64,000 nt of DNA from Actinomucor elegans (taxonomy: Eukaryota; Mucoromycota; Mucoromycetes; Mucorales; Mucoraceae), in the NCBI GenBank assembly GCA_026027325.1, contig JAMSLZ010000006.1, positions 496,001-560,000 on the forward strand, read 5' to 3'. The position numbers and the translations under genes are program-made. Of the stretch, positions 12,146-24,862 are shown in pieces; position 1 is the first letter of the stretch; each line of letters opens with the position of its first letter. Below the pieces are notes generated by a model that did not search any database, was not told the origin of the DNA, and worked only from the letters and a program-made list of their open reading frames with translations.

Positions 12146-12520
12146 TTACTTTTGAATAGTACAGTCTTTACACTCTTCACAATCATCATGCATAGAATCC
12201 AGATCGTCTTTACACCGTTTATAAAGATCAGTGACCTTTCCATCCAACTTTTTAAAGTATTCACAGTCTTCTGTATTCTCTACTTTTTTACAGTGCTTAT
12301 CAAACTGCTTGTCGAGATCAGTCAACTTTTCCATTGGACATTCTTTTGTATAAGTTTCAAAGGCTGTTTTGATACGTGCGCAACCACAGCAACACATGTC
12401 AACGAGTAGAGGTGTAGTGACGTTATTACAGACGCAAGGGTCACTAGCCAAAGCTTGATGCATTGATAGAGCACTGATCAAAAACGCATAAATGGAGAGG
12501 TATCCTATTATAGTCTTCAT
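12146..12520 (-). CDS. Small secreted Cys-rich protein, single exon
   Basis: A predicted 124-residue secreted protein. The start at 12520 is preferred over the in-frame ATG at 12547 because it puts a clean signal peptide first (MKTIIGYLSIYAFLISALSM, cleaved after QALA), and a TATA-like GATATAAATA near 12578-12569 sits too close to the upstream ATG. The mature chain of about 97 residues has 13 cysteines (CVC, CCCGC, then spaced single Cys and a final CEECKDC) and many Lys, Asp and Glu. The spacing suggests a disulfide-linked helical protein. No family is recognised. Function could be in the wall, adhesion or host contact, but nothing here proves that. Confidence 0.7.
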   Translation of the reverse strand: MKTIIGYLSIYAFLISALSMHQALASDPCVCNNVTTPLLVDMCCCGCARIKTAFETYTKECPMEKLTDLDKQFDKHCKKVENTEDCEYFKKLDGKVTDLYKRCKDDLDSMHDDCEECKDCTIQK

Positions 12521-13434
12521 ATGGACGTGTTTATCAAGTGCCTTCACGCTTAGTTTAACTGCAGTATTTATATCTTCCCTGTCAAATTTAAGGGTGTGTA
12601 TAAAGCCAGGGATATAGCCAAGGAGAACGTTCGAGCTTAGCGCAAGTATCAGATGATGAGTAGCTATTTCACGACCGAGAGCTTATGAATTAACATGCAT
12701 ATAACTCTTCTATGTTTAGTCTTGTTGTTTGCCTTTGATTGCATCTTATTTGAATCGTTTCCTTTGTTTCAAATCTTTATATAGAACTTACAAGTCAGAA
12801 TCATGTCGTAATTGGTGGAGCAATTATTCTACCAAGACACGTCTTCCATTTTTATTGCGTCTTACAAGAGGTTCAACATTGCATATGTACAATCAAGCCC
12901 TTCAAAAACTTTCGCTGGTCAGCAATGGAATCCGATAGCAAGGGACATGAATCCCTTGCATGTTTATCCGCCGTAATATATCCAATAACTTAGGAGAATT
13001 GCGGCATGCAATCAAAGTACCGTATATACTGTGCCCTTTGCCCTGTATGTCAAATCATCTCGTATATCCCGCTTCTCTGTCTCAGCCGGGAATTATACGA
13101 GTTGTTTGAAAAAGCTTATGATGCACTACAAAGTATGCTATTATAATCTTACATACTTAATCAAATGTATCACTGGCCCTAGTAATATTTATCCGTTTTT
13201 GTTCATTAATATCAAGATTATCAATTGAGTAAGTCAGTAGCTACGATGATCTACTAGAACATAGTAAGAGAGCTTGTTGTACGGCTAAGAGCGAGTACTT
13301 TACTGTGAAACTGGAATCAGTTAGTTTATCACTACATAATATCCCATCAATATGTTCTCTCTGACTTTATATTGTTAATGGATTTTGCTGCTTTATGAAA
13401 TCCGATGGTCACTAACAAAAAAATCTTTATTGAT
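12521..13434. other. Spacer between secreted-protein gene and WDR81-like gene
   Basis: About 0.9 kb. It includes the likely promoter of the secreted-protein gene (12521-12700) and the 3' region of the WDR81-like gene. Short plus-strand frames at 12729-13228 have no motif. Confidence 0.5.
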
Positions 13435-16400
13435 TCAAGCATACAAAAAGATTTCGCCTTCTGCACAACCAAACAAAAGTAGTTGATCAGTTGGTACGAT
13501 ACTAAAAGAACTGACTTGTGACTTGATGATGGATGTTTTGAACTTGGACGAATAGGCCTGGAACTATAATAAACAGTGAGAAACATGGAAAGGAAGGCAC
13601 TAATCACTAGCTTACATCGTCATTGATTGGTATAAATGAAACAGAGTTATTAGCGTTAATGGTGAGTATTTCATCTTTGTAAACGTCCAGCGAAGTTACA
13701 TCTTGTGGTGCAGAAATGGTCTTGACCAGAGCCAATCGATTCACATTCCAGCAGCATATTAAGTGATCCGCGGGAGCACACGATAGCAATAGGTCATCCG
13801 TATAGAATTTCATCTAATATACACTTTAGTTCCTTATCTCTTAAGTTTACACATACTACTTTACCGACGTGATTTCAGTATCGCCACCTTTCCAGCTTGC
13901 CACTAAAGTGCCTGTTCTAGATTCGATCAAAGATATCGCGCCTGTCGAAAATCCTACAGCAACTAGCGTCTCGGCTGGGTTTACAGCTATCACTCGGATA
14001 ACACCACTCATCATTGAGCTTGATTTCCATATATGTAAAGGCGTATGATTATGTGCATCATAGAATCTAATTGTTGAAGGGTGAGTCTTGTTTTTGAATG
14101 TCTTAGGAGTATGACACTTACGTTATATTGCCTTCAATAGTACCACCGACTAAATGTCTGGATTGAAAGATAGGTTTTACAGAGACAACTGAAGATCTAC
14201 CGCCAGTAAATTGATGAAGGCCAGTAGCTGTTTCTGGATCCCATAGCTAAATAATGAAGGATTGATCAGTATCTTCGTTCTGTACACACTCTCAAACTTA
14301 CGTGAACATGGCCATCACAGCTGGCAACTATATCATTCAGACCTCCTGTTGATAGAAAGTGCACATCATTGATGGTACCACGACGATGGCCAGTATAGGT
14401 AACCAAGCTCTCAGAGAAAGGATCTGTCTCCCAATACTCAATACCTTGATGCACATTCAAAGACCAGATTTTGACGGTCTTGTCTCTCGATCCAGAAGCA
14501 AATATCTTGGCAGGCTCATTCACAGCAAATGTACGAACTGCTGCATTATGGCCTGCAAATCCTCTCAATTTCAAATCATTGAAAGAGAACTGCATTGACT
14601 TTGACATTTCTTCCGAGTTAGTTGATAGAAATCTATTCCAGTTTCTTTTTTTTTCAGTGGTATAAGTATCTCATTCAATGACTCTATATGACATACATAC
14701 TTTTTGTCTTCGGGGGAGGGCTTCCATTTCGTCTTCCAAGGTAAAACACTTGTAGGCACCTTGGTTTTGCTCGTATTACTATAGTGCCTGTTACCATCCG
14801 TCATGATATCCTTAGCATATTGGTCCTTACCTGTCCTTGTCAGTCATCTTGGTTGTTGCATTTTTGTCGAATATATCTGACACCTTGATCTTTTGACTGC
14901 TGCTGCTGCTGTTTCCAGCATTCGTAGAATTGTTGATATCCAAAACAGAGGACAACGTGATGGATGTCACAGATGTCACAGTCGTACTATTCGAACTAAT
15001 GATGCTGCTTGTACCAATATTGCTGACTGTAGTAGTACCATTCACCGTTGTTCCGTTGTTACTGATCATCTTTTCGCCCACAGTATCATGAGGCACAAAG
15101 AATACAGACATGGAAACAAGCAGATGCAAGTCTTTGGTAGAATAATCATACAGTTTCGCCGCATCCACTCGTTGAATGTTCTTTTTATTGGATATGGCAA
15201 CCAACTCATCCACTGTATGTGAGGATTTCTTGGAAGCGATAGAGGATGCGTCGCTTGCCAAATCAGGCGATCGTTTCATGGGTATCATCCATGCTAAGAG
15301 CTTGCTGCTGGTGTTGGTTGTTGGTTGTGTTTGTGAGGTGGTATCGGACCGAGTGGGCGAGACTACGGGTGGTTTCTTTTTGAATGAAATATCGACACGA
15401 GAAGAAGACATGGAGGCTGTAGGCATAGAAATTTCTTCAATAGGTGATGTGTTGGAAGAAAAATGGTTGAACATCATAGTTTCGATGGCATCACTGTGAA
15501 TTTTTGTTAGTAAAAACTGGGTGGGTTAGCTGGTTCCTTGTCTTTGCCTACCTTGTGGGTATGACTCTTCTCATCTTTTCTATTGACACAATCAAACAGA
15601 ATCTATAATACGAGTAAATCATCTATGTGCATAGAACACGAATTAGTTAAATATCCTCTGGCGCATTAAAAAAAAAAGGCATCTTACCTGATAGCTCTTT
15701 TGTGCGGCAAGTGAGCTTGAGAGTTGAATTTCAGCTTCTTCATCATTTGCAATGTTAGTAGAGAATCCAGAAAAGTACTTTTGAAGTGTAGATACAATCT
15801 AGACAAAAGACATTAGTAAAATGACAAAAGACACTTAAAATACACATACTGTTGATTCCCATTCTGGCTCTGTTAACTTCTGGCTCACTTTGAGCAGATA
15901 ATCAATCGTCTTCATGCTCATGGTCAAACGTAGTCGTAGTTGTTCATTGGGTATAGCGATAATATCATCAGCAGAAGCTTGTTGAGGGATAGGTTCCAGC
16001 AACTGATACAAGGTTGAGATGAAGCCTGATTTTAACTCGGTAACTAACGCTTCATTGGACATGTAGGGCACCAAGTCCTGCAGCAAGGTCAGAATACTAC
16101 ATATGATCTTGACGTTTTTAAGCGTGATATTTGCCGATTTATTGTATATATCGATTAAGCTGATCAAGTAAGCGTATTGCACGGCTGTAAATGTCGAACC
16201 AAACCCGCCAATGATACGTACTGTAGTGCGTACGAGTGAAGGCCGCAATTGATTGTCTCTGAATATAATCTTGACCAGCTGTCTAACAATATGTTTGGAT
16301 GTCAAGATAGGTCCCAGAAGAACACAGATATGCACTAAGGAATCTCCTGCTAGATCCGTCACTGAAGCTGTTTTTTCCGTTGTATTGGGCGTAGAGAGCA

Positions 16401-19400
16401 TTGGTGTTGCATTTGGACTACTATGTTCATGGATAGCCAGGGCTTCCAAATAGCAAGGAAGCATCTGTTGCAAAAATATTGAGATACCAAGTCTTTTAAC
16501 AAACTCGTATATAATGTCATGTCCAAAGAGCACTTTGGGGATATTAGGCCTTAGCGCTTCAAACATGGATATAATACGTTTCAAGAGGTGACGACGCGCT
16601 CTTTCGGGCCCTAGTCGTTGAGCTAGCTTAGGGAACAAACTGATGGATCCAATGCGCGTTTCTACATGCGTAAATAATTGAGAGAAGCTAGGAAGCAATA
16701 GTAGAAAAGCCTATCATATCTAGTTAGTCAAATCAACGAGATCTAACTCTATTCAAATACTACCTCATCTTCTAAATCGCAAATACGGTCAATCCATTTA
16801 TCAGCCAAGTACAGCCTTCTTGACCATTCTGCTTGATGAAACGCAGCAAGATATTCATACATCTCAGGTACTGTATCAGGAAAAGGAAAAGAGCGACATG
16901 GGTCTCGTACTGTCATTACTGGAAAGGATGCACACAGGATTGACTTGGCTGTAGGTCTCTGCTGCCATACATCCGACTTTAAAGCTGTAATCACACCTGT
17001 CACTGCGGGCGATACGTCCACTTTGCCCGTAGGTGCAATATCATATGATACATCACCGTTGCCTACTTCAAAATAGCCACTGGCTGGAGCCTGAGCTGGC
17101 TCACCATCTGAATCTACCACTTTAGAGTTTCCTGCCGTATACACGCTTTCCATCACTTGACCCAGACAATACATATCATAAGCAGCGCCAACAGAGAATG
17201 GGTTGGCAGGATGTTCAACGTCATCAGTAGGATCAATAATAAATCGATGCGGCGGGTTAGGGTATACTGGATTGATCGTGAGTTCGGCTCTGTCCATAAA
17301 CTTGTAATTGGCAGCAAATGCAACCATGTCTTCGTAATGATCCAGGTCATCAATAAAATGGGTTTCATTAATGTGCAAGGGCATTCGGATGGGCTCGGTA
17401 CGTAAGACAGAAGTAAATGGTTCAGCTGCCAGAGATGAAGGTAAACTACGGCTGGTATCAATAGAAGATGCGGTTGAATGAATAGAAGGTGTACGGTCTC
17501 GGTTGGTATTTGTATAGATAGACGTAGCAGCACTAGGAGATCCATTCGCCATATGAGAGAGCAGTCCTGTAGTAGCACTATCCATACTATTAGTGTTGGA
17601 TAATACAGTCTGTCTTGTTCTAATGCTGCTACTTTTGTTAGTTTTCGTTGTACTATTACTCATAGCCGGTAAAGGCAATACATTTGTCATTGCAGTGATA
17701 GTATCGATTGTGGCGAATTGCTCCGATTTGACTGTAACTTCTAAACTCTCATCATTTGTAGCTGTCATTTTTGGTGAAGTCGACAGTGTCAGTTCTTTCG
17801 TCTTGTTCCAATTGCATCCACGCTGAGGATGTTTGTCTTTGAACAATTGAATAATACCATGTTTCATAAAACTGTTTTGACCGGCTAGTAATGGAAGTGC
17901 TACATTTTTTGCCTCCACAGCACCTTTTCCAGTCAGATCGTGTCCAAAGGTAAGATCAATCCAATGATGTAAGTTGGCAGAGACATAGTTACTCTCGAGT
18001 GCTTCTGAATGTTTTCGAATAAAGTCTTCGGGTGAACTTGCCCACTTGGGTATCTGAATATCAGGCATATCTGCGTGGATCGATTTGAAAATGGTAGGAT
18101 CGGTATAGAATTCAGGTATACACTCATCTGGTGTCCATTGATAAAGGCGTTGCATGGAAGAGGGGTATTCATTGGGCTCATATTTCGACCTGACAAATTG
18201 GCAGAGGACTGGAATTGGTGTTTTTCTTGCTTGATATACATAGTAAGTGATATCAGATAAAATATCAGTGATATGGTGAGGTACAGGCCCATCAAAGGTG
18301 AAATCCAACTGCACATCGCCCTTGTTAATTCTGAACTTGGTCTGGGTAAAGTTGCGCCAGCCATCTTCGACAGAATCGCCAGAAAAATCAGTAATCCAAG
18401 GTAGAATAGGATAAAAGTTAGGATCGCCTTCTCTTCGACCAGCCAAATGATTGAGTGCCATTAAATAAGTAAAATTTGAAATATTTCCTTTCACCCAGCT
18501 CACCACAAGTGAGTCCTGCGGTATTTGCTTGCTCATTTTAGACATTTCTTGATCATATAACCATTGCTTCAAGTCTAATCGTTGTTAATAATGCGGTGAC
18601 ATATTAATTACTTTTGCTCAGCTTACCGAAGTCATTGACATTTGGTTCAAATTCTATACCAGCTAGTTGTATCCATAGGTTTTCATCCACCAATATATTG
18701 GATGCTTTTAAACCTCCATGTAATATGCCTCTACTATGTAAACTAGCGATGATCCTCAGCAACTGATAAATGACAAAGGACTTTTTCAGGTTCGAACTCA
18801 ATACACCAGGGTTATATGTAATCAAATCTTGCAGAGTAGCGCCACGATAAGACGCTAAAAAGTAATATGCGTTGTCTGTTTCAATCAATGCGAACACATC
18901 GGGCAAGTTGGAATTTGAAGTATCTGATAGATCCTGGTTATCATTGCTGCCATTATACTTGGGTATTATCTCTCGTTTTACAACGATGTGATCATCATCT
19001 TCCGCAGTGGTAGCCTCTGACAGTTTTCTAAACCATTTGCAATTGGGCCATAGCATTTCCTGTATTTTTTTAACAAAAATGTCTCCAGTTTGTTGCGGCA
19101 ATGGCTTATATTGATTAAAGGCATCGTTTAATGCTTCTATTTTCTGATCTGCGCCTTTGCCTTCTAATAGAGACTGAATATAGTTGATCAATGGCCATCG
19201 ATCAACTTGCTTCTGTTGCTGTTGTTGCTGCTGCTTTTCGAACGGCTGACAAAGTGATAAACTATGAACAGTTTTAGCATTCTATCTATCGCATTATTAC
19301 TATACTTACCTTTGCGCTTTCTCTTTTGTCAGTATGGTTACGTAGACGTTGACGGTAGGTGATTGTTTTTGTAAGGAACCTTCAGTTACATTACGCGCAT

Positions 19401-19656
19401 ATCCGGGATTCTTTAAAACAATAGGCTCTTGTTGTAAAATATCGGGTGAATTGTTTAATTTCTCGATCCATTCTGTGTCGACCTTTGAGATGTATTAGAT
19501 TCCTACTTGTATTATGCATAAACTCCCCATGCTTACGACACAACACGCGCTTGAACCTGTCTTTCTTCCTAATGGTAGGAAAGGAAATGCTACATCTATC
19601 TTCAAATCTTGGTGTATCTTTTGTTTTAATTCTTGTGTACTGTAACTATTGCCCAT
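13435..19656 (-). CDS. WDR81-like protein: pseudokinase, BEACH and WD40 domains
   Basis: A large scaffold of the WDR81/LvsG class, which in animals acts on endosomes and in aggregate autophagy. Fourteen exons (first 19656-19537, last 13563-13435) give 1838 residues; exon lengths sum to 1839 codons and introns are 43-68 nt. A kinase-like segment ends near residue 309 and has HGGLKASNILVDENLW where an active kinase has HRD, so it is probably catalytically dead. The BEACH domain follows (about 335-600), with SNFTYLMALNHLAGRREGDP, then FYPILPWI, and later LTFGHDLTGKGA. After a helical middle (such as STLQKYFSGFS), WD40 repeats fill about 1525-1838, including FASGSRDKTVKIW and a GH start. Ser/Thr-rich linkers are at 600-700 and 1270-1460. 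The start MGNSYS would permit N-myristoylation. Confidence 0.9.
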
Positions 19657-20683
19657 GTGAATGATAGAGAACAAAGCTTAGTATAGTTCTTACGAATAAG
19701 GGCGTGCTTATTCCCTTTCTGCGCGGCATCTGAATCTACGAAATCACTGCACGAGGAATTCAAATTTTGTAAGGTGAGCCCAATTTTTCAGAAAATTGGC
19801 TTTACCTTTTAACTATAAAGATGTCCTTTCCAAGGCATATTCTTTTATCAAAATCCCTTTTTTATACATAAATGCGTTCATGTATATATACATGTATTAT
19901 AAAAGAAAGTCGATTATTGGTATAAGATCGTATATATTTTGTGAATAATTCCTAGTTTTGAAGAACAAGGCAGTATAATTTCTGTACCATTTTATATGAA
20001 ATAGTATTCTATAAAAACTAGATTGGATGTTTTTTTTTGTAAGCGTTTATGCCTTTTGTTATATGAAAGCATGTTAAAAATAAGGGCACACTTTCAGACT
20101 GCAGATTTGTATACTTTTTTGCATCAACCAATAATAATTCGCTCTACATATTTATATCTCCGCTTACCAATAGTATACTAGCTTGAAATGCAGTCAGTTT
20201 TTTTGGATTTAATATTTTCTAAATTTTGGTATATATAAATATCATTTTTTGGATACACTTTATAATTGTAAATCTCTTTTTATAGTTTCAATTATTCTTT
20301 TATAATTGGTTGGGAAAGCAAGTTTGCGTTGTTGGTATAAACCAAGTAAAACTAAGACTGCCATATAAATAGATCATAGCTCACAATATTTGATATAAAA
20401 AATCTATGCACCTTACATTATATAATGTGAAATTAAACTCTGATAAAATACTATACTCAGGTCATCACATTTTCATTATGCAAAGTTTCCAATAAAATGT
20501 GAGACTATTAGTCTTGGCGAGTTTCCGCTTTTGGAATTTTCACGGTCCGCCATCCAATGAAACTCGTAAAAATAGCCTAGATGCGCCCTACCGAGGTCAA
20601 TCAAATCAAGCGAGGATTGTAATGAACGCAATCATTCTTTTCTTAGCTTCTTTTTTCTTGGACTAAATCACAATACACATATA
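19657..20683. other. Divergent promoter region between WDR81-like and YKT6 genes
   Basis: About 1 kb separates two divergently transcribed genes, so promoters for both must lie here. The centre (19800-20500) is very AT-rich. A more GC-rich block at 20515-20620 lies just upstream of YKT6 and contains ATCCAATG, a CCAAT-box-like site. No gene is seen. Confidence 0.5.
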
Positions 20684-21486
20684 ATGAAATTGTACTCCAT
20701 TCTTGTTTTACGCAAAGATGCTGATAAAGCAAAGATTCTTACGTCTCAATTTGACCTGTCGAGCTTCGGCTACTTTCAACGTGGCAGGTTTGTTGGTTGA
20801 TTCACTATTGATTATGCTGAAATCTAATCCAGCACCCGTTTAGTGTTCAAGAATTTATGAATTTCTCGGCTGCTACTATTGCAGAGCGTACACCAGCAGG
20901 TCAACGTCAAAGCGTAGAAAGTGAAAGTAAGATCATGGTACGAGATGAGGAGATGAAAGAATTAACTGTGAATTATAGACAATGTCGCTCATGTCTATAG
21001 CCATCCACAAGGACTGAGTGGCATGATTATCAGTGACAAGGACTATCCTTCGAGAGTTGCTTTCTCTTTATTGAACAAGATTATGGACGAGTTTCTTGTC
21101 AAATTCCCAGTTGATACCTGGAAGAAGGCAGATACAGTTGAATACCCAGAGTTAGCTGAGTACTTACGCAAGTATCAGGACCCTCAGCAAGCAGATACTA
21201 TCATGAAAGTTCAAAAGGAATTAGATGAAACTACTGCAATTTTGGTAAGTATACATAAATAACAAAGAAGTAAGATGCTAATACAATGAATTAGCATAAA
21301 ACCATTGATTCTGTCCTTCAAAGAGGCGAAAAGGTAATCGATAATAGGAGAATAGTATAGGGGAACGACGGCTAACTTTTATTGCAGTTGGATTCACTCG
21401 TTGATAGATCAGAAGCTTTGTCTAGTCAATCAAAGATGTTTTACAAGACTGCCAAAAAGACAAATTCATGCTGCGTAGTTATGTAA
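20684..21486 (+). CDS. YKT6: R-SNARE YKT6
   Basis: A prenylated SNARE that works in ER-Golgi, vacuolar and autophagosome fusion. Exons 20684-20787, 20844-20926, 20979-21244, 21295-21333 and 21388-21486 encode 196 residues, the usual family length. Residues 1-130 form the longin domain ([11 protein letters not shown] at the start, [20 protein letters not shown] in the middle). The SNARE motif follows, with the zero-layer Arg in [20 protein letters not shown]. The protein ends in CCVVM: the first Cys is the palmitoylation site known for the family and CVVM is the farnesylation box. Introns are 49-56 nt. The next gene starts only 174 bp downstream in the same direction. Confidence 0.96.
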
Positions 21487-21660
21487 ATAACTAATAAGAA
21501 AGACACTTACCCACTAATAATAAAGACTACCATAATAACATCGGGAAAATAAGTCGTGGTTGAATGCTGTTTCTATTCTATATTTGTAGCTTTGCGTGTG
21601 TCTATAAATTGTAATGCAGAAAATTCAAATGACTCCTTCTTCTTTCGCTTTTCCTTAACA

Positions 21661-23862
21661 ATGACTACCACTTTACATATTAATGATACTCTATTCAATA
21701 ACGATCATTTACATGGTTCAGTTGCAAATGGACAGCTGTATCTCGTACAAAGACTGATAGCCAATGGTTGTGACCCAAATTTGCCTCATACAATAACTGG
21801 TTTAAGACCTATTCATTTCGCTGCTTCACGAGGCCATGTTAATCTTGTTAAGTTCCTTATTGAATCAAGTCATTGCCAAGTCGATGCCGTAGATAAAGAA
21901 GGCGAGGTAAACAAGCATATGAATACTAGTGATGGTAGATTTGGGACTAAGTATATAAAAGACTGCACTTTTAAAAGCAGCCTATGCCGGTCATTACTCG
22001 GTTGTAAAATATCTTTTGAAGAAAGCACGCGCTAATCCTTTACATCAAGATTGCGACGGTTGGACAGCTTTACATAATGCTTGCTCATGTGGCAATATTA
22101 ATATGGTTGAACTATTGGTTACTCAACCTAATGTCAATGTCAATGTTACCAGCAATCAAGGACATACTCCGCTAAGTAAAGCTGATTTACGCGTATTCTG
22201 AGAAGTTACTAACTGTATTATCGTAGTGAACGCTGCTTCAAAGGGCTTTATAGATATCGTTCTAAAGCTATTAGAAAGACATAATGCAAATCCTATGCTC
22301 AAGAACAAGTTTGGGGAATCGGCATACGATGTAGCAGCAGCAGCAGGAGAAGCTTATCTGTGTCAGTTGTTGGAACAATACGAGATACGATACTGCCAAC
22401 CAACCGCGTATAATTCGCTTGATAACCATGTGACTATACCTGTGTTACTAGTGGAAGAAGTGTCTATTGATCTACAACAAACATCCAACTCTTTGACTTC
22501 TTCTTCCTCGTATCTTGGCGGATTTCTACTAAAGAATAACAGTAATAATGTACAAAAGATAGAACAGCATACATGGTATCTTCTTGGAAAACCAATCCAA
22601 AACAAGGCCAAGGTCGAATTACCTAATCCATCCTGGTTTTGGTTATCAGACTGGACGATTGATCATACGTTTCCCGGCGTAGACGAAGCAGGTTGGTCTT
22701 ATTACCAAAAGGGGAACGATCATCATCACTGGTTACCATCATCTACTTCCAATCAATGGATAAAGAGACGCCGCTGGATAAGAATAATGAAAAAGGCCAT
22801 GGAAATGGTCAATGAAGATGCAAATAGTAGCAGTAGCAGTAGCAGTAGCAGTAGTAGTAGTAGTAGTAGTAGTAGTCATAGTAGTAGCAATGATAATGAT
22901 AGTCATAGTTTAGGTAACGTACTTAGATTGTATTTTATACTATAACTAACGCGCATGTGTAGATCTAACAAGACGGCATTCAACTACACTAGAAAGCAAA
23001 ACATCGACTTCAGTCAGCACAACCATGACAAAGGCGCATTCTGTCTTTATTGGATGCTCAACACTTCCTCAACCTCTTTTACAAGAACAAATGGCAAGCA
23101 GTAGCAATATACCTATTCAACAAACAGAACAAGTACTGGTTGATATACCAGCGCAAGAAGATCTCTTGATTTCTTGGGAAAGCAATGAGCAAGCGTTGGA
23201 CTGTAGAAGATGCCATCGATGGTTTAATATTATTACACGTAAGCACCACTGTAGAAAATGCGGCCAAGTCATTTGCGATCGCTGTTCAACAAATCGGGCC
23301 CTATTGCCTCAAGGCCAAATCATACAACCTCCTAATACGCAATTTCAAGACGCTTATACCTTATCCTTACAACCTCAGCGCATTTGCGACACCTGTGTTG
23401 ATGCCGTTGTCTATGAAAACAGTATCAATCGGAAAAGAAGATCTACGAGCAGTATCATGTCCGAATGTCCAGCTTGCAATAAACGATTACATGAATTAGA
23501 AACCACTGAAGAACAAGAACACCATGTTCAGTCGTGTTTAAGTCAGGGTTCATCTACACTGGCTGGAAGCATTCGATTTGTTGGTAAGCGTATAACTATC
23601 TATTTGAATAGCCTAATATTTAACTGTATATGTATAGTGTATAAACTGACAAGCAGTTCAACTTTGATTGGGCAAGAATGCGTTATTTGCTTTGAAGAGT
23701 TTGAAACAGGTAGAATTGATATATTATGTATCGTCTTTTAATTAACCCTTTTACTTTATAGATGATACAGTGACTAGATTAAACTGTATGTGTTCCTATC
23801 ATAGACATTGTATAAGTAGTTGGTTTGCTAAAGGAAAAGAATGCCCTGTTCACTCTCAATAA
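21661..23862 (+). CDS. Ankyrin-DysF-FYVE-RING protein, putative endosomal E3 ubiquitin ligase
   Basis: Six exons (21661-21906, 21962-22175, 22227-22913, 22963-23583, 23638-23709, 23762-23862) encode 646 residues. Four ankyrin repeats come first (such as GLRPIHFAASRGHVNLVKFL and WTALHNACSCGNINMVELL). A dysferlin-type (DysF) segment is at about 270-343: WYLLGKP, PSWFWLSDWTIDHTFPGVDE, and the RRRWIR end. A serine tract follows. A FYVE finger at 463-527 has CRRC, then RKHHCRKCG, CDRC and RICDTC, so PI3P binding is expected. The C-terminal RING (about 604-646) reads CVICFEEF ... CMCSYHRHC ... CPVH, with His as the last ligand. By analogy with FYVE-RING proteins such as yeast Pib1, it is likely an endosome or vacuole E3. 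The Met at 21661 is chosen because the frame upstream is low-quality. Confidence 0.85.
22826..22880 (+). repeat. AGC/AGT microsatellite encoding polyserine
   Basis: About 18 Ser codons in a row inside the FYVE-RING gene, first alternating AGT and AGC, then pure AGT. It is a linker between the DysF and FYVE parts and is probably length-variable. Confidence 0.9.
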
Positions 23863-24821
23863 GAAACAAATAAATCTGCATGGATTTGAAAGTTACGACT
23901 GTCAAAACATTCGCTTTTTTGGTGTATTTTTGATCCTGGACTCCAATGTGTACTTCTTGGAGAACAGTCTTTTCGTTGCATATTAAACTGTTATTGGAGT
24001 AAAACTTGCTTTGATGTTTGTAAGCTGCTTTTCACAGCGAGACAGAAAGAAAGAGAGGAATTATACTTTTTAAAATGCTTTTTGAGATTTTTATTATCCA
24101 CAGCAGCGATGTTAAACAATGGTTATAATAGGCTTAGCAGCTCATTGTCGATGCAGGCTATTATTTTGATGAAGGCATTAGACCGAGAAATGTACACATA
24201 ATAGTGCATTCATATGCTGATTTATACTGCGTAAATACTTTCTTTGTCTATTATGCAACTATATATGCTTCCATAGGAGTTGAAGCGGTCAAAGGATTGA
24301 TCAATCGGCTATTATCAAAGATAATAAATGCTATATGGTTGAAAAATAGATGCAAAAGTGTATTTTTTTTTTAATTGTCGATTGGCTATCGGAGGTGGCG
24401 AGAACGACTCTTCAGAATCAGGAACAAAAGTTTAGTATGAACCTTGATCTTATTTTTAATAACAAATAATTGCAGATGGGCGCCACATGTATTATGAAAA
24501 CTTGTGTCAAACTGAATGATGCATTTAATACTGCAGAAATCATTGATAGCTCCTTCCACTGACTGTGCTATCATTGATAACAGGTAATTTTCTGTATTCT
24601 ATAGAAAAGTAGTCATAATTGGAAAAATACATAAAAATCCATCTGCATTACTTGATGTATGTTCCATCTATATACTTCATTAACTACATCTTTAAAGTAT
24701 TCTATTAGTGCTCTAAAAAATTATTTAGGCGTGGATAATTTGGACCCAAGGATAATACTCTGAAATTGGCCCTTTTTTTAGTGTCTCTAAATTTATTGAG
24801 TGATTCTCATTCAGCTATATC

Positions 24822-24862
24822 TCATGGCCAGTGCATGTTTTGAATGAAGCATTACATCTACA
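24822..24862 (-). repeat. Dispersed spacer repeat, partial copy N
   Basis: On the minus strand it reads TAGATGTAATGCTTCATTC, then AAAACATGCACTGGCCATG, matching the left half of the family. The right half is lost. Confidence 0.5.

Noticed and set aside
15601..15622. The acceptor TATTATAG at about 15612 for WDR81-like exon 7
   Set aside because: It gives a frame that runs into a stop in the next exon. The acceptor at 15623, with a TTAACTAAT branch site, keeps the frame through to the WD40 region.
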